Assembly: GCA_043789035.1 (NCBI GenBank)
Contig: JAYWIG010000026.1
Coordinates: 1-20,415, forward strand
Length of the DNA: 20,415 nt
Reading direction: 5' to 3'
Source: JAYWIG01 sp043789035
GTDB taxonomy: Bacteria > Pseudomonadota > Gammaproteobacteria > Burkholderiales > Burkholderiaceae_E
In this document: positions 7,515 to 15,188 of the stretch, piece by piece
Position numbering within the stretch: the first letter of the stretch is position 1
Layout of the letters: the number at the start of each line of letters is the position of its first letter
Made by a program: the position numbers and the translations under genes
The notes under the pieces: generated by a model
The model's input: the letters and a program-made list of their open reading frames with translations, nothing else
What the model was told of the DNA's origin: nothing
The model's database searches: none

Positions 7515-8417
7515 ATGGCGACAGATCCTGAATCTGCCGCTTATGAGCGTGCTTGGCGCCAAGTTAAAGCCATGCGTGCCTTCTATAAGCATGCTGCTAT
7601 TTACGTTGTCGTGATTGCTGGGTTGTGCGTCATCAATTTGCTTAAGTCGCCCGGCAAACTTTGGTTTGTGTTTCCTGCAGCGGGTTGGGGTGTGGGCTTG
7701 CTGCTGCACGGCGCATCGGTTTGGGGGCGCTCGTTTTGGCTAGGCCATGAATGGGAGGAAAAGAAAATTGCGCAAATTATGGCGCGAGAAAAAATTCGTA
7801 CCCTCTCGACCGAAAAGCAATTAGCCGAAGCCAAGCTGCGATTGCTGCAAGCCCAAATCGAGCCGCATTTTTTGTTCAATACCTTGGCTAATGTGGTGAG
7901 CTTGATCGAACCTGCGCCAGCAAAAGCCCAGTTGATGTTGGAGAATTTCATTCACTACTTGCGCGGTTCGCTGGCGGCCAGTCGAGCCACTAACGGAACG
8001 TTTGAGCAAGAGCGAAAGCTACTCAATCATTATCTTGATTTGATTAAGATTCGAATGGGTGATCGGCTTGAATTCTCGGTGGATATCGCAGCTTCGATCT
8101 TACAAGAGCCCTTAGCGCCGATGTTGTTGCAACCGATTGTTGAGAACGCTATTCGACATGGCTTAGAGCCGAAAGTTGAAGGCGGGTTTGTAGTGTTAAA
8201 AGCGCGACGCTTAAACGACGAAATTCGGATTACCGTTGAGGATAATGGTCTGGGTTTCAAGCCTAACGAAAGCGCGGGCATTGGCTTAGATAATCTGCGC
8301 GAGCGATTGGCTGTACTCTACGACAACCAAGCAACGTTGTCGATTGCCGAGCGTAACCCAGGAACGCTCGTGACGATTACATTTCCCGCCGTCACTAAAG
8401 AGATAAAGCATGATTGA
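7515..8417 (+). CDS. LytS/YehU-type sensor histidine kinase with 2TM sensor domain
   Basis: 300 residues from ATG 7515 (312 from TTG 7479). Two membrane helices form the 2TM domain (about residues 20-80). A coiled linker follows (EEKKIAQIMAREKIRTLSTEKQLAEAKLRLLQAQ). The His_kinase domain starts at IEPHFLFNTLANV with phospho-acceptor His118. The ATP-binding part shows PIVENAIRHG (N-box), EDNGLGF and GIGLDNLRERL. It autophosphorylates and passes phosphate to the response regulator encoded next; the regulator start overlaps its stop by 8 nt. The sensor domain is short, with almost no periplasmic loop, so it should sense the membrane or a membrane partner such as the 2TM protein encoded just upstream. 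Confidence 0.92.
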   Translation: MATDPESAAYERAWRQVKAMRAFYKHAAIYVVVIAGLCVINLLKSPGKLWFVFPAAGWGVGLLLHGASVWGRSFWLGHEWEEKKIAQIMAREKIRTLSTEKQLAEAKLRLLQAQIEPHFLFNTLANVVSLIEPAPAKAQLMLENFIHYLRGSLAASRATNGTFEQERKLLNHYLDLIKIRMGDRLEFSVDIAASILQEPLAPMLLQPIVENAIRHGLEPKVEGGFVVLKARRLNDEIRITVEDNGLGFKPNESAGIGLDNLRERLAVLYDNQATLSIAERNPGTLVTITFPAVTKEIKHD

Positions 8418-9204
8418 ACCGACTGCCATCATTGCTGACGATGAAGCGAATTTGTTAGCCCATTTGCGAACAAAGCTTCAAGACTTATGGCCTGAACTCA
8501 CAATCGTCGCCCAAGCTGTGAATGGCTTAGAAGCAAAGGCAGCAATTGAAAAATTCAGACCTTCAGTGGCGTTTCTAGATATCAAAATGCCCGGCCTTAG
8601 CGGCTTGGAAATTGCCCTTGAACTTGAGGGCGAATTTGAGTTGAAAACTCGGTTTGTGTTTGTTACGGCCTACGACGAGTTTGCGCTCGAAGCTTTCGAG
8701 CGTGAAGCAGTTGATTTTCTAGTTAAGCCCGTTGCTGATGACAGATTGACTCGCACTATTAAGCGCCTACGCGCTGCCCTTGACGCCGCCACCCCACTAC
8801 CAGACTTGGCCAACGTATTGAAGCAGTTGATGGGTGTTGCTGGTGTAGACAAAGCTGCAGCACCAGCCGCAAGTGCGGGGCGTTTAAGATGGCTTCGCGC
8901 CAGCATTGCCGATACGACTGTACATATTCCCGTGCAAGATATTGTGTATGTGCAAAGCGATGATAAGTACACCATCGTTTATACCGCAGGCGCAGAGCAT
9001 GTGGTGAGGATGCCTATCGCTGAGATGATCGCTTCGCTCGACTCGGAGCAGTTCTGGCAGATACACCGCTCGACAATTGTGAATATGAACTTTGTGCAAG
9101 GCACGCGGCGCGATGAAACAAGTCGACTATTCGTGCGCTTGCGCAATATTGAAAAGGAGTTGCCAGTTTCTCGGGCTTGGGTGCATTTGTTTAAGCAGAT
9201 GTAG
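8410..9204 (+). CDS. LytTR-family response regulator
   Basis: 264 residues. The receiver domain (about 1-125) has acidic pocket D10-D11, phospho-acceptor D57 in FLDIKMPG, the T of VTAYDE and K of VKPV. An Ala-rich linker (about 128-160) leads to a LytTR DNA-binding domain (about 165-262) with VQDIVYVQSDDKYTIVY, FWQIHRSTIVN and the C-terminal LPVSRAWVHLFKQM. This is the AlgR/LytR type that binds paired direct repeats upstream of target promoters. ATG 8410 overlaps the kinase stop by 8 nt, so kinase and regulator are coupled. Targets are not evident; no membrane or murein gene of the classic LytSR kind follows, and the next gene (hipA) converges. Confidence 0.93.
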   Translation: MIEPTAIIADDEANLLAHLRTKLQDLWPELTIVAQAVNGLEAKAAIEKFRPSVAFLDIKMPGLSGLEIALELEGEFELKTRFVFVTAYDEFALEAFEREAVDFLVKPVADDRLTRTIKRLRAALDAATPLPDLANVLKQLMGVAGVDKAAAPAASAGRLRWLRASIADTTVHIPVQDIVYVQSDDKYTIVYTAGAEHVVRMPIAEMIASLDSEQFWQIHRSTIVNMNFVQGTRRDETSRLFVRLRNIEKELPVSRAWVHLFKQM

Positions 9205-9236
9205 CAATGACTAAGTATCACCTAATTGGCTGCGTT

Positions 9237-10472
9237 TTAAGAAAGCTCTAATCGCTCGGCCATTAGCCGTGGCCCGTCAATATAGGTCGCAAGCATTTGA
9301 ACATCCTTAGGCGTGACTCCGGTATCAATAAAATGCGGTTTCCAATTGTCGATGGCTTTCGCAACGTCTTTCGCTATTGCGGTGGCTTTCACCGTCGACA
9401 TTCGAAATGCGGAAAGCTCTGAGAGTGCATTTGCTATGGTTCCTTCAGTTCCCTGTTTTCCAATGCGCATTTGTTGATGGCCCAAACCTAATCCACTCGG
9501 CAGTACGTCGAAGGCTGGTGAGAGTTCGTACAAACCATTGTCCCGCAACATAAGGACATGGTTCTTTTCGTGATCATCTGTATTGTCGATCAAGATATTG
9601 AAAACCATACGCCGAAAAATTTGTTCGGCGTTTTTGTCGATCTGGGAAGCGTCACCACGTCGCCGCAATAAAAGGGCTAATTCTGGGTATCCAAATTGAC
9701 TGCCGACTGCAGCCAAAGCGACTTTGGCAGACACAGCGTGTTGCCGACGGGAACCCTCTCGATCAAAACGTTTCACCAGCAAGGCGTGGCTATCGCCAAT
9801 GCTAGTTGCAAATGTAAGCAGTCTGGTTTCGCAACTATTGATGCCAGCGAGCTTTGCTAAGGTCAACGTCGCATGCTCAATTGCTGGGCTGTCGAATGTA
9901 TCACCGTGTTCAGAAAATTTGATAACCCAAGGAACATCATTGATCGAAATGAGTGCTTTTAGGCGAGCGCCTCCCAGAGTTGTGCCCGGAGAAATTAATC
10001 GCCTAAGATTGTCGGCAATGGCATCGCCGTTTTCGACAGCTTTGACCAATCTAAAAATCTCAGGCACTTCTGCTAAGGTTGGTAGTGCATCGACAGAAAA
10101 TGGCGTGTATATGTCCAACGATGTGGAAACACCCAATGCACCAAATCTTTGGTCTCCGGCGTAATACAGAAAATCTAAGGTGCTCAGTCGCGGCGGCTTT
10201 AATAAGTGGCGGATAACTCGCTCACCCCATCGGTCAGGGCGTGCATCGTCTATAGCACCGACAGCGCAGTCCTTTTCTGAAGGCAATGCTTCCCCGGGTT
10301 TTAGCGGAAGATCTTCGCTTAATGCGAAGCCGTTAGATAGCCAATTTGCTGCGTATTCGAGTGACACCCCGTTCGAGCGACGTCCAGCATTTACCAAAAG
10401 CCTCAGGGTACCTACTAATCGCTCGTTCGAAGCGTCGCCAAGCCACCAAAGATAAAGCTCATCTTTAATCAC
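9237..10472 (-). CDS. hipA: HipA-type Ser/Thr kinase toxin
   Basis: 411 residues, close to the usual 400-440. Order of motifs: PDRWGERV (79-86) in the N-terminal subdomain, SPGTTLGGARLKALI (161-175) as the P-loop-like/auto-phosphorylated Ser segment, VIKFSEHGD, LLVKRFDREG, the catalytic-loop NTDDHEKN (297-304) and the metal-binding SPAFDVLP (318-325). HipA kinases phosphorylate glutamyl-tRNA synthetase or other synthetases and cause growth arrest and tolerance; the target here is not known. All kinase elements look intact, so the toxin should be active. Its start overlaps the antitoxin stop by 4 nt (ATGA), the normal layout with the antitoxin first. Confidence 0.93.
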   Translation of the reverse strand: MIKDELYLWWLGDASNERLVGTLRLLVNAGRRSNGVSLEYAANWLSNGFALSEDLPLKPGEALPSEKDCAVGAIDDARPDRWGERVIRHLLKPPRLSTLDFLYYAGDQRFGALGVSTSLDIYTPFSVDALPTLAEVPEIFRLVKAVENGDAIADNLRRLISPGTTLGGARLKALISINDVPWVIKFSEHGDTFDSPAIEHATLTLAKLAGINSCETRLLTFATSIGDSHALLVKRFDREGSRRQHAVSAKVALAAVGSQFGYPELALLLRRRGDASQIDKNAEQIFRRMVFNILIDNTDDHEKNHVLMLRDNGLYELSPAFDVLPSGLGLGHQQMRIGKQGTEGTIANALSELSAFRMSTVKATAIAKDVAKAIDNWKPHFIDTGVTPKDVQMLATYIDGPRLMAERLELS

Positions 10473-10771
10473 GACACCTCACGAATACCGATTTGCAAGG
10501 CGCCTAGATCAAGCGCTGGATCGGCAACGGCCGGTAATGCATCCGAGCGCCCAATTGCCCAAAGCGCGGTTACGTAAATGCCGATACCCACGCCCGGATC
10601 GCCAGCCTCCATGCGCTGCACGGTTCGAACGGAGACGCCTATTCGAGCAGCCCATGAGCGAAGCGATTCCTTACGGCGTTTTCGTGCAATTGCCAAATTA
10701 GCGCCAAAAGCAGTTAACTGTACAAGTGCGGGTTGCGGTAGGAATTGAATGTGATCAGAAGACTTTGACAT
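10469..10771 (-). CDS. hipB: HipB-type XRE-family antitoxin
   Basis: 100 residues with a lambda-repressor-like HTH at about 23-60 (FGANLAIARKRRKESLRSWA, ARIGVSVRTVQRMEAGDPG). It precedes and overlaps hipA, as in known hipBA modules, where HipB neutralises HipA and represses the shared promoter. The recognition-helix region VRTVQRME is well formed. The tail (residues 75-100) is short, rich in Ala, Leu and Asp, and differs from the flexible E. coli tail. The promoter region contains a palindrome suited to autoregulation. Confidence 0.88.
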   Translation of the reverse strand: MSKSSDHIQFLPQPALVQLTAFGANLAIARKRRKESLRSWAARIGVSVRTVQRMEAGDPGVGIGIYVTALWAIGRSDALPAVADPALDLGALQIGIREVS

Positions 10772-10784
10772 GCCTTTAAATAAT

Positions 10785-10802
10785 ACAAAATTGTTATTTT
10801 GT
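10785..10802 (-). promoter_or_regulatory. Candidate hipBA operator/promoter palindrome
   Basis: ACAAAAT and ATTTTGT form a perfect 7-bp inverted repeat around a 4-nt centre, 13 bases upstream of the hipB ATG on the minus strand. On that strand TATTAT next to it could serve as a -10 box, with transcription starting almost at the ATG. HipB repressors bind short palindromes in their own promoter, so this is the natural operator candidate. It is AT-rich, so chance is not excluded. Confidence 0.5.
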
Positions 10803-10888
10803 GTACTTTAATGGCGCTAATCGGTGAAGTCAATGCAAATACAATCTGACGGGGGACCTTATGGCTTAAAGGAAGTCAAAACCTGCGT

Positions 10889-11491
10889 CTATTGCATGTA
10901 TTTCACAGTGTTTGCAAGGCAAACATCCATATATCCCCGGAATAAAAGCTGGGCAATTACCGATAACGGTATCGCCGTGAGCGCATTCTTCGCTTTGAAT
11001 GTGTATTTCCAGGTAACTGCGGTACCTTCGTGAACTGATTTAAATTTCCAGTCTCCGTTGGCACTAGTCGCTAAAGTAGCGATGATGGGATTTCCGACTT
11101 CCCAAACCCGATAAGAAAAACTCTCGAACGGGATTCGAGAAAGCATCTGTTCTCTTACCGTGCTTCGATCTGCAAGGTGAACGATTCGGGTAGAGTTTGC
11201 AACATCCCAAGGCCCGGATACTTCAGAGGTATGTGTCACACCCGGTAGAGGGCCATACCCAGTGAGGACCTTTGGTAAAACGTCTTCAGCAGTGATGAAG
11301 TTAAAAACACTTTCGATATCTTTCTTGATGATAATTCTTCGTTCGACTGAAACCTCGTATGTCATTGCACTATCTTTCTCTGAACTGGTTGTGGTTAGGG
11401 TGATTGCAGCACAGCCTGTGGCGAAGAGAACTGCTAGCACCGTTAGAAATTTAGTGGTTTTAAATTGAAGTGTTGGTATTAGATTTCTCAC
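10889..11491 (-). CDS. Lipoprotein with START/SRPBCC-like domain
   Basis: 200 residues. The N-terminus has a basic stretch and hydrophobic helix (FLTVLAVLFATGC) ending in a lipobox-like A-T-G-C at about residue 27, suggesting a lipid-anchored envelope protein. The rest, from YEVSVERRIIIKKDIESVFNFI onward, follows the polyketide-cyclase/START (SRPBCC) pattern: an opening strand, the first helix with VFNFI, GYGPLPGV, a central beta region (STRIVHLADRSTVREQML, FSYRVWEVG), the WKFKSVHEGTAVTWKYTF strands, and a long C-terminal helix. This fold binds hydrophobic ligands; the ligand is unknown. Lipoprotein versions are uncommon but exist. It is divergent from the TetR gene, so may be its target. Confidence 0.65.
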   Translation of the reverse strand: MRNLIPTLQFKTTKFLTVLAVLFATGCAAITLTTTSSEKDSAMTYEVSVERRIIIKKDIESVFNFITAEDVLPKVLTGYGPLPGVTHTSEVSGPWDVANSTRIVHLADRSTVREQMLSRIPFESFSYRVWEVGNPIIATLATSANGDWKFKSVHEGTAVTWKYTFKAKNALTAIPLSVIAQLLFRGYMDVCLANTVKYMQ

Positions 11492-11558
11492 TATGTTTGT
11501 CTAAGGTTGGCGTGGTGAAATAATATGAAGGTTTGTTCACTTTGAGAATTCGCATTTC

Positions 11559-12275
11559 ATGAGAAAAGTAAAACCTGCTCTCAAGCCCCGTAAACTACCG
11601 GTTCAGGCACGCTCGAAACATACGATTGACGCTATATTCGAAGCGACTATTCAGGTTTTGCTTGTTGGTGGTGTTGGCAAACTAACGACCACTAAAGTGG
11701 CTGATCGGGCAGGCGTTTCTGTTGGCACTCTTTATCAATACTTTCCCAACAAGAACGTTTTGTTAGGCGCATTGTTAGAGTTGCATCTGCTCGAAGTAGT
11801 GGAAGCAATTGAAGCAAGCTGTCTTAACTTCCGAGGAGCCAAGCTTGATCGTTTGGCGAAGGAACTAGTCGATGCATATCTGAACGTAAAGCTTCGGCGT
11901 CCTGAAAAGTCGGTTGCTCTGTATTCGGTTGCAGTTGCTATCGAAGCGACCGAGATCGTTCAGGCTCTAACAAAGAGAACTCAAGGCGCAATCAGTCAAG
12001 CGCTTGAATCTGTGCCTGACAGGAAGTTCGACGAGTTAGATATGGTGACGATTGTTTTTACGACATCACTGATGGGGCCAGTTCAAGCTTTTCTGCTGGC
12101 TAAGCCTCCTAGTGCGGCATTCGAAAACCTGAGGACGCAGCTACAAGCGCTCTCTAGGGCTTATTTAAGAGCTTCATCAGTCAACATTGCTACAAATAAA
12201 ATCCCAAGAAAGATCGAACTATCGACCCGAGCTCCATTTGATCGAATAAATCGAGGTCGTTCGCTTGCTGGCTAA
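11559..12275 (+). CDS. TetR/AcrR-family regulator
   Basis: 238 residues. The HTH lies at about 22-70 (AIFEATIQVLLVGGVGKLTTTKVADRAGVSVGTLYQYFPNK, cited in pieces), with the GTLYQYFPNK recognition signature. The ligand-binding part has a helix-rich C-terminal TetR core to about residue 205. The last ~30 residues (after YLRASS) are polar and unlike TetR tails, and run into the truncated SDR region, so this C-terminus may have been altered by the same deletion. It is divergent from the lipoprotein gene over a 67-nt gap, the usual place for a TetR repressor and its target. Confidence 0.88.
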   Translation: MRKVKPALKPRKLPVQARSKHTIDAIFEATIQVLLVGGVGKLTTTKVADRAGVSVGTLYQYFPNKNVLLGALLELHLLEVVEAIEASCLNFRGAKLDRLAKELVDAYLNVKLRRPEKSVALYSVAVAIEATEIVQALTKRTQGAISQALESVPDRKFDELDMVTIVFTTSLMGPVQAFLLAKPPSAAFENLRTQLQALSRAYLRASSVNIATNKIPRKIELSTRAPFDRINRGRSLAG

Positions 12276-12726
12276 GGTTGTAAGCCTTCCCACAGATGCG
12301 CTTAAATCTCTAAAGTTCCCAAGCCAAAGCGCCTCGTTCGAATGGGCAAAGTCGATGCATATTGTTAATATCGGTCCGATGTGGGCAAAACAATCTATCG
12401 CTGCCACCCCATCCTCTGCTTATTCGATGGCTAAAGCTGGCATACATGCATTCACTCAACATTTGGCAATTGAATTAGCGAAACACAACATTCGCGTAAA
12501 TGCAGTATCACCTGCGGTGGTTGAAACTCCCATTTACGAGGGCTTTATTCCAAAGGACCAAGTGCACACCACTTTGCAAGGTTTTAATGGTTTCCATCCA
12601 ATAGGCAGAATTGGTACTGCGCAGGACGTTGCCAATGTAGTAGCCTTTTTGCTTTCCGAACAGGCTGCGTGGGTTACGGGTGCCGTTTGGGATGTAGATG
12701 GCGGTGTGATGGCAGATCGGAACTAA
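12265..12726 (+). pseudogene. 5'-truncated short-chain dehydrogenase (SDR) remnant
   Basis: The C-terminal half of a classical SDR is clear: HIVNIG (about 12357), the active-site Y-x-x-x-K as YSMAKAG, RVNAVSPAVVETP, HPIGRIGTAQDVANVVAFLLSE and the closing VTGAVWDVDGGV. The whole N-terminal Rossmann part (TGxxxGIG nucleotide motif, NAG, about 110-130 residues) is missing. The first ~30 codons (12265-12356) do not resemble any SDR segment. The open frame starts at TTG 12265, inside the end of the TetR gene, which suggests a deletion joined the two genes. Without the cofactor-binding half it cannot be a working dehydrogenase. The intact parent probably reduced a carbonyl under control of the TetR protein. 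Confidence 0.75.
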
Positions 12727-12744
12727 ATAACATAGATTGATGAA

Positions 12745-13674
12745 ATGAAATTGGCTGCAGGTTATAAAGGTTACGCAGGGTATGCTTGGGTTTGCTTGGC
12801 GATGATGGCTTTTGCAGGTAATTCACTGCTAAATCGCTTGGCTCTAGCTACCAGTGCAATCGACGCAGCCAGTTTCACGGCGGTAAGACTAGCTTCTGCA
12901 GCGACAATGTTGTTATTGTTAGTTTGGTGGTTGCCTAAAAGCTCTACTTTAAGCACTAATTCAGGCACTACCTCGGGCACAACGCCAACATCCATCGAGC
13001 CCAGTTCAAACTGTTGGTTGCCTTGGCTAAGCGCGATGGCTCTCTTCGTTTATGCTGCAGGATTTTCGTGGGCCTATTTGCGCATGACAGCGGCGACTGG
13101 GGCGCTAGTTTTATTTGGTGCAGTGCAATTGACGATGGTGTTATTTGCGCTATGGCAAGGCGAAACGCTACGACCATCGCAGTGGTTAGGTTTTGGTTTG
13201 GCCATATTGGGCATGTTGCTACTAACAGTACCGACGGTTTCCACACCTTCTGCAGCTAGTGCGATAGCGATGCTTTCTGCTGGAATCGCCTGGGGTGTTT
13301 ACTCTCTGTTAGGGCGAAAGGCCTCCCAGCCTTTACAAACGACACGAAATAATTTCATGCGGAGATTGCCCATGGCAGCTGCGCTTGTTCTAACGCAGTA
13401 CTCATCACTTTCGATCTCGCACAGTGGGTTGTTCTATGCGCTACTCTCCGGAGCACTCACTTCGGGCATCGGATACGCGATCTGGTATCACGTCTTGCCC
13501 AGCCTTGGATCAACCAATGCTGCAGCTATTCAACTCAGCGTTCCGGTAATCACGGTGCTATCGGGAGCCGTCTTACTGCAAGAGCCGGTGACTGCGGCCG
13601 TTCTTTTAGACTGCGTAACGATATTGGGCGGAATGGGCCTAGTGCTGTTGGGCAAAACCGCAGTGATCAAATAA
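12745..13674 (+). CDS. EamA/DMT-family permease
   Basis: 309 residues with two EamA repeats and about ten hydrophobic helices, the normal size for the drug/metabolite transporter superfamily. Helix 1 reads YAWVCLAMMAFAGNSLLNRLAL, with the N-S-L-L-N-R turn typical of the family. A short polar Thr/Ser-rich loop (residues ~70-85) splits the first repeat. The C-terminal half has SGIGYAIWYHVLP and ends VTILGGMGLVLLGKTA. It should export amino acids or other small metabolites across the inner membrane; specificity is not readable. The 18-nt gap after the SDR remnant and no visible promoter suggest it was transcribed with that gene. Confidence 0.88.
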   Translation: MKLAAGYKGYAGYAWVCLAMMAFAGNSLLNRLALATSAIDAASFTAVRLASAATMLLLLVWWLPKSSTLSTNSGTTSGTTPTSIEPSSNCWLPWLSAMALFVYAAGFSWAYLRMTAATGALVLFGAVQLTMVLFALWQGETLRPSQWLGFGLAILGMLLLTVPTVSTPSAASAIAMLSAGIAWGVYSLLGRKASQPLQTTRNNFMRRLPMAAALVLTQYSSLSISHSGLFYALLSGALTSGIGYAIWYHVLPSLGSTNAAAIQLSVPVITVLSGAVLLQEPVTAAVLLDCVTILGGMGLVLLGKTAVIK

Positions 13675-13716
13675 ACTAAAGACCGGTGTATCACTATTTT
13701 TGGAAACGCTTCAGCA

Positions 13717-14379
13717 ATGCAAATAACTTTACTAAATGCAGACCTCAGCCTACGCGCTGTTGTGAATACCAACGCGCTACATTGGGCTGATTCCCCAGCA
13801 GCTGGTGTCCAACGAAAATTGATCGAGCGCAATGGGGCAGAAAAAGCCCGTGCAACGTCGATAGTTCAGTATGCCGCTGGCGCAACATTTGCGGAGCATC
13901 ATCATGATCTAGGCGAAGAAATATTTGTTCTCGACGGCGTTTTTGAAGACGAACATGGCACATATCCGGCAGGAAGCTACATTAAAAACCCGCCGGGTAG
14001 TGCGCATAGCCCGGCATCAAGCAAAGGGTGCACGCTGCTCGTGAAACTGCGCCATCTTGATGCGTCCGATCAAACGCGCGTTGTTCAATACACGGCCGAA
14101 AACCCTTGGTATCCCGGTATGGTTAAAGGCCTTACCGTGATGCCGTTAGCGGAGTTTGGTGGGCAACATACAGCGTTAGTTCGTTGGGCACCTAACACTT
14201 ACTTCAACCCACACCGCCATTATGGAGGTGAAGAAATATATGTTTTATTGGGCGTCTTTCAAGACGAGCATGGTCGCTACGAAGCAGGCACGTGGATCAG
14301 AAGCCCGCATATGAGCGCGCATCAGCCATTTAGCGTTGAAGGCACCACTATCTTGGTTAAAACGGGTCATTTGATATAA
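13717..14379 (+). CDS. ChrR-like double-cupin protein
   Basis: 220 residues with two cupin repeats. The first has H61-H62-H63 with EE at 67-68, and H97 in GSAHSP. The second has H166-x-H168 with EE at 172-173, and H202 in MSAHQP. Each set could bind one divalent metal (Zn, Fe or Mn). The pattern of GEEIFVLDGVFEDEHGTYPAGSYIKNPPGSAHSP, cited in pieces, is the ChrR cupin of anti-sigma factors such as Rhodobacter ChrR, but here neither an anti-sigma domain nor a sigma factor gene is present. A stand-alone enzyme such as a dioxygenase or acetylacetone-type cleavage protein is possible. Start ATG 13717 has no strong ribosome site. It is 42 nt after the permease. Confidence 0.85.
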   Translation: MQITLLNADLSLRAVVNTNALHWADSPAAGVQRKLIERNGAEKARATSIVQYAAGATFAEHHHDLGEEIFVLDGVFEDEHGTYPAGSYIKNPPGSAHSPASSKGCTLLVKLRHLDASDQTRVVQYTAENPWYPGMVKGLTVMPLAEFGGQHTALVRWAPNTYFNPHRHYGGEEIYVLLGVFQDEHGRYEAGTWIRSPHMSAHQPFSVEGTTILVKTGHLI

Positions 14380-14654
14380 ATCAAGTTGACCGTAGGTGGT
14401 TCAAATCCGTTTACTTTTTGCGCTGGTATGTGTCTGTTCAAATTTCTGGCGGCATTCCGCAGGACCGTTAAGTTCCAATTCAGAGTTTGAACCCTGAGGC
14501 TGTGCTGGCTCTAGAGAATTACCCTATAACTTCTGCTGCGTAAGCTTCATTTCCTGCCTTTCCATGGCTGTGGAGTACTGCATTCTTGCCTTTTATTTAT
14601 CAAGTGATAAACTTAACAGATTGACAGTTTGTCCGCCCCCAATCGATACCGTAC
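14380..14654. other. Intergenic region before the monooxygenase operon
   Basis: 275 bases with no convincing gene. The last 70 bases hold the palindromic operator and a weak promoter candidate. The first part holds only a tRNA T-arm-like string that does not extend to a tRNA. Confidence 0.6.
14586..14613 (+). promoter_or_regulatory. Candidate operator and core promoter of the monooxygenase operon
   Basis: TTTATCA-AG-TGATAAA (14596-14611) is a perfect 7-bp inverted repeat with a 2-nt centre. A weak promoter overlaps it: TTGCCT (14586-14591), 16 nt, TAAACT (14608-14613), so a bound repressor would cover the -10. It lies 43 nt before the flavin reductase ATG. A near-copy exists at 18904-18917, and both are followed by TTAACAGA. 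The likely binder is the TetR-family protein encoded at 17185-17868. Confidence 0.65.
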
Positions 14655-15188
14655 ATGCCCAGCCAACTAGTTACCGACAGTATCCCGCAAAGGCAACCCG
14701 CCTTTGATACCAAAGATTTGCGCAAAGCTTTCTCGAAGTTTGGCACTGGCGTTACCGTCATGACAGCGGTTGCGTCCGATGGTGCCTTTGCTGGCGTAAC
14801 TGCTAATTCATTTAACACTGTGTCGATGGAGCCACCGATAGTTTTATGGAGCTTAGCACTCGCGTCGCCCAGTTTAAGGGTTTTTCGAGACGCTGGGCAT
14901 TTCGTGGTGAACGTTCTTGGCTTGCAGCAGCAGGCACTTTCGCAACGATTCTCTAAAGCGAGTTCCGACAAATTCTCTGGAGTAGCAATGCGCCAAACCG
15001 AGTATGGTGCACCCGTACTAGTTGATTGCGCGGCAACTTTGGAGTGCACAGTGGTGAGCGAGCAAACCGTCGGTGACCATGTGCTGTTTCTTGGTCAAGT
15101 TAACCGCTATGAGTATGCGAGCGTCGAACCGCTACTCTTTTTTAATGGCAAATACGTTCAACCTATTGATATCGGAAGTCACTTATGA
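14655..15188 (+). CDS. Flavin reductase of a two-component monooxygenase
   Basis: 177 residues, the normal size for the flavin_reduct (HpaC-like) family, which uses NAD(P)H to make free reduced flavin. It shows LRKAFSKFGTGVTVMTA at the start, GVTANSFNTVSMEPPIVLWSL (the flavin-binding core; cited in pieces), HFVVNVL and DHVLFLGQV. The C-terminal LLFFNGKY is also typical. Its stop overlaps the next start by 4 nt (ATGA at 15185-15188), so it is translated with the luciferase-like monooxygenase and most likely feeds it reduced FMN. Expression should be controlled by the palindrome just upstream. Confidence 0.9.
   Translation: MPSQLVTDSIPQRQPAFDTKDLRKAFSKFGTGVTVMTAVASDGAFAGVTANSFNTVSMEPPIVLWSLALASPSLRVFRDAGHFVVNVLGLQQQALSQRFSKASSDKFSGVAMRQTEYGAPVLVDCAATLECTVVSEQTVGDHVLFLGQVNRYEYASVEPLLFFNGKYVQPIDIGSHL

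Noticed and set aside
9724..10455. Open frames on the + strand within hipA
   Set aside because: They are antisense to a gene with full kinase motifs and show no family resemblance.
10824..11033. Small + strand frame of 69 residues
   Set aside because: It overlaps the lipoprotein gene, has no recognisable domain and no ribosome site.
14395..14411. tRNA T-arm-like string (TTCAAAT loop)
   Set aside because: The flanking stem needs three wobble pairs, and the upstream sequence is the cupin gene, so no tRNA or clear attachment site is present.
14600..15049. Minus-strand frame covering the flavin reductase and operator
   Set aside because: It is antisense to a gene with a clear family match and has no family features of its own.
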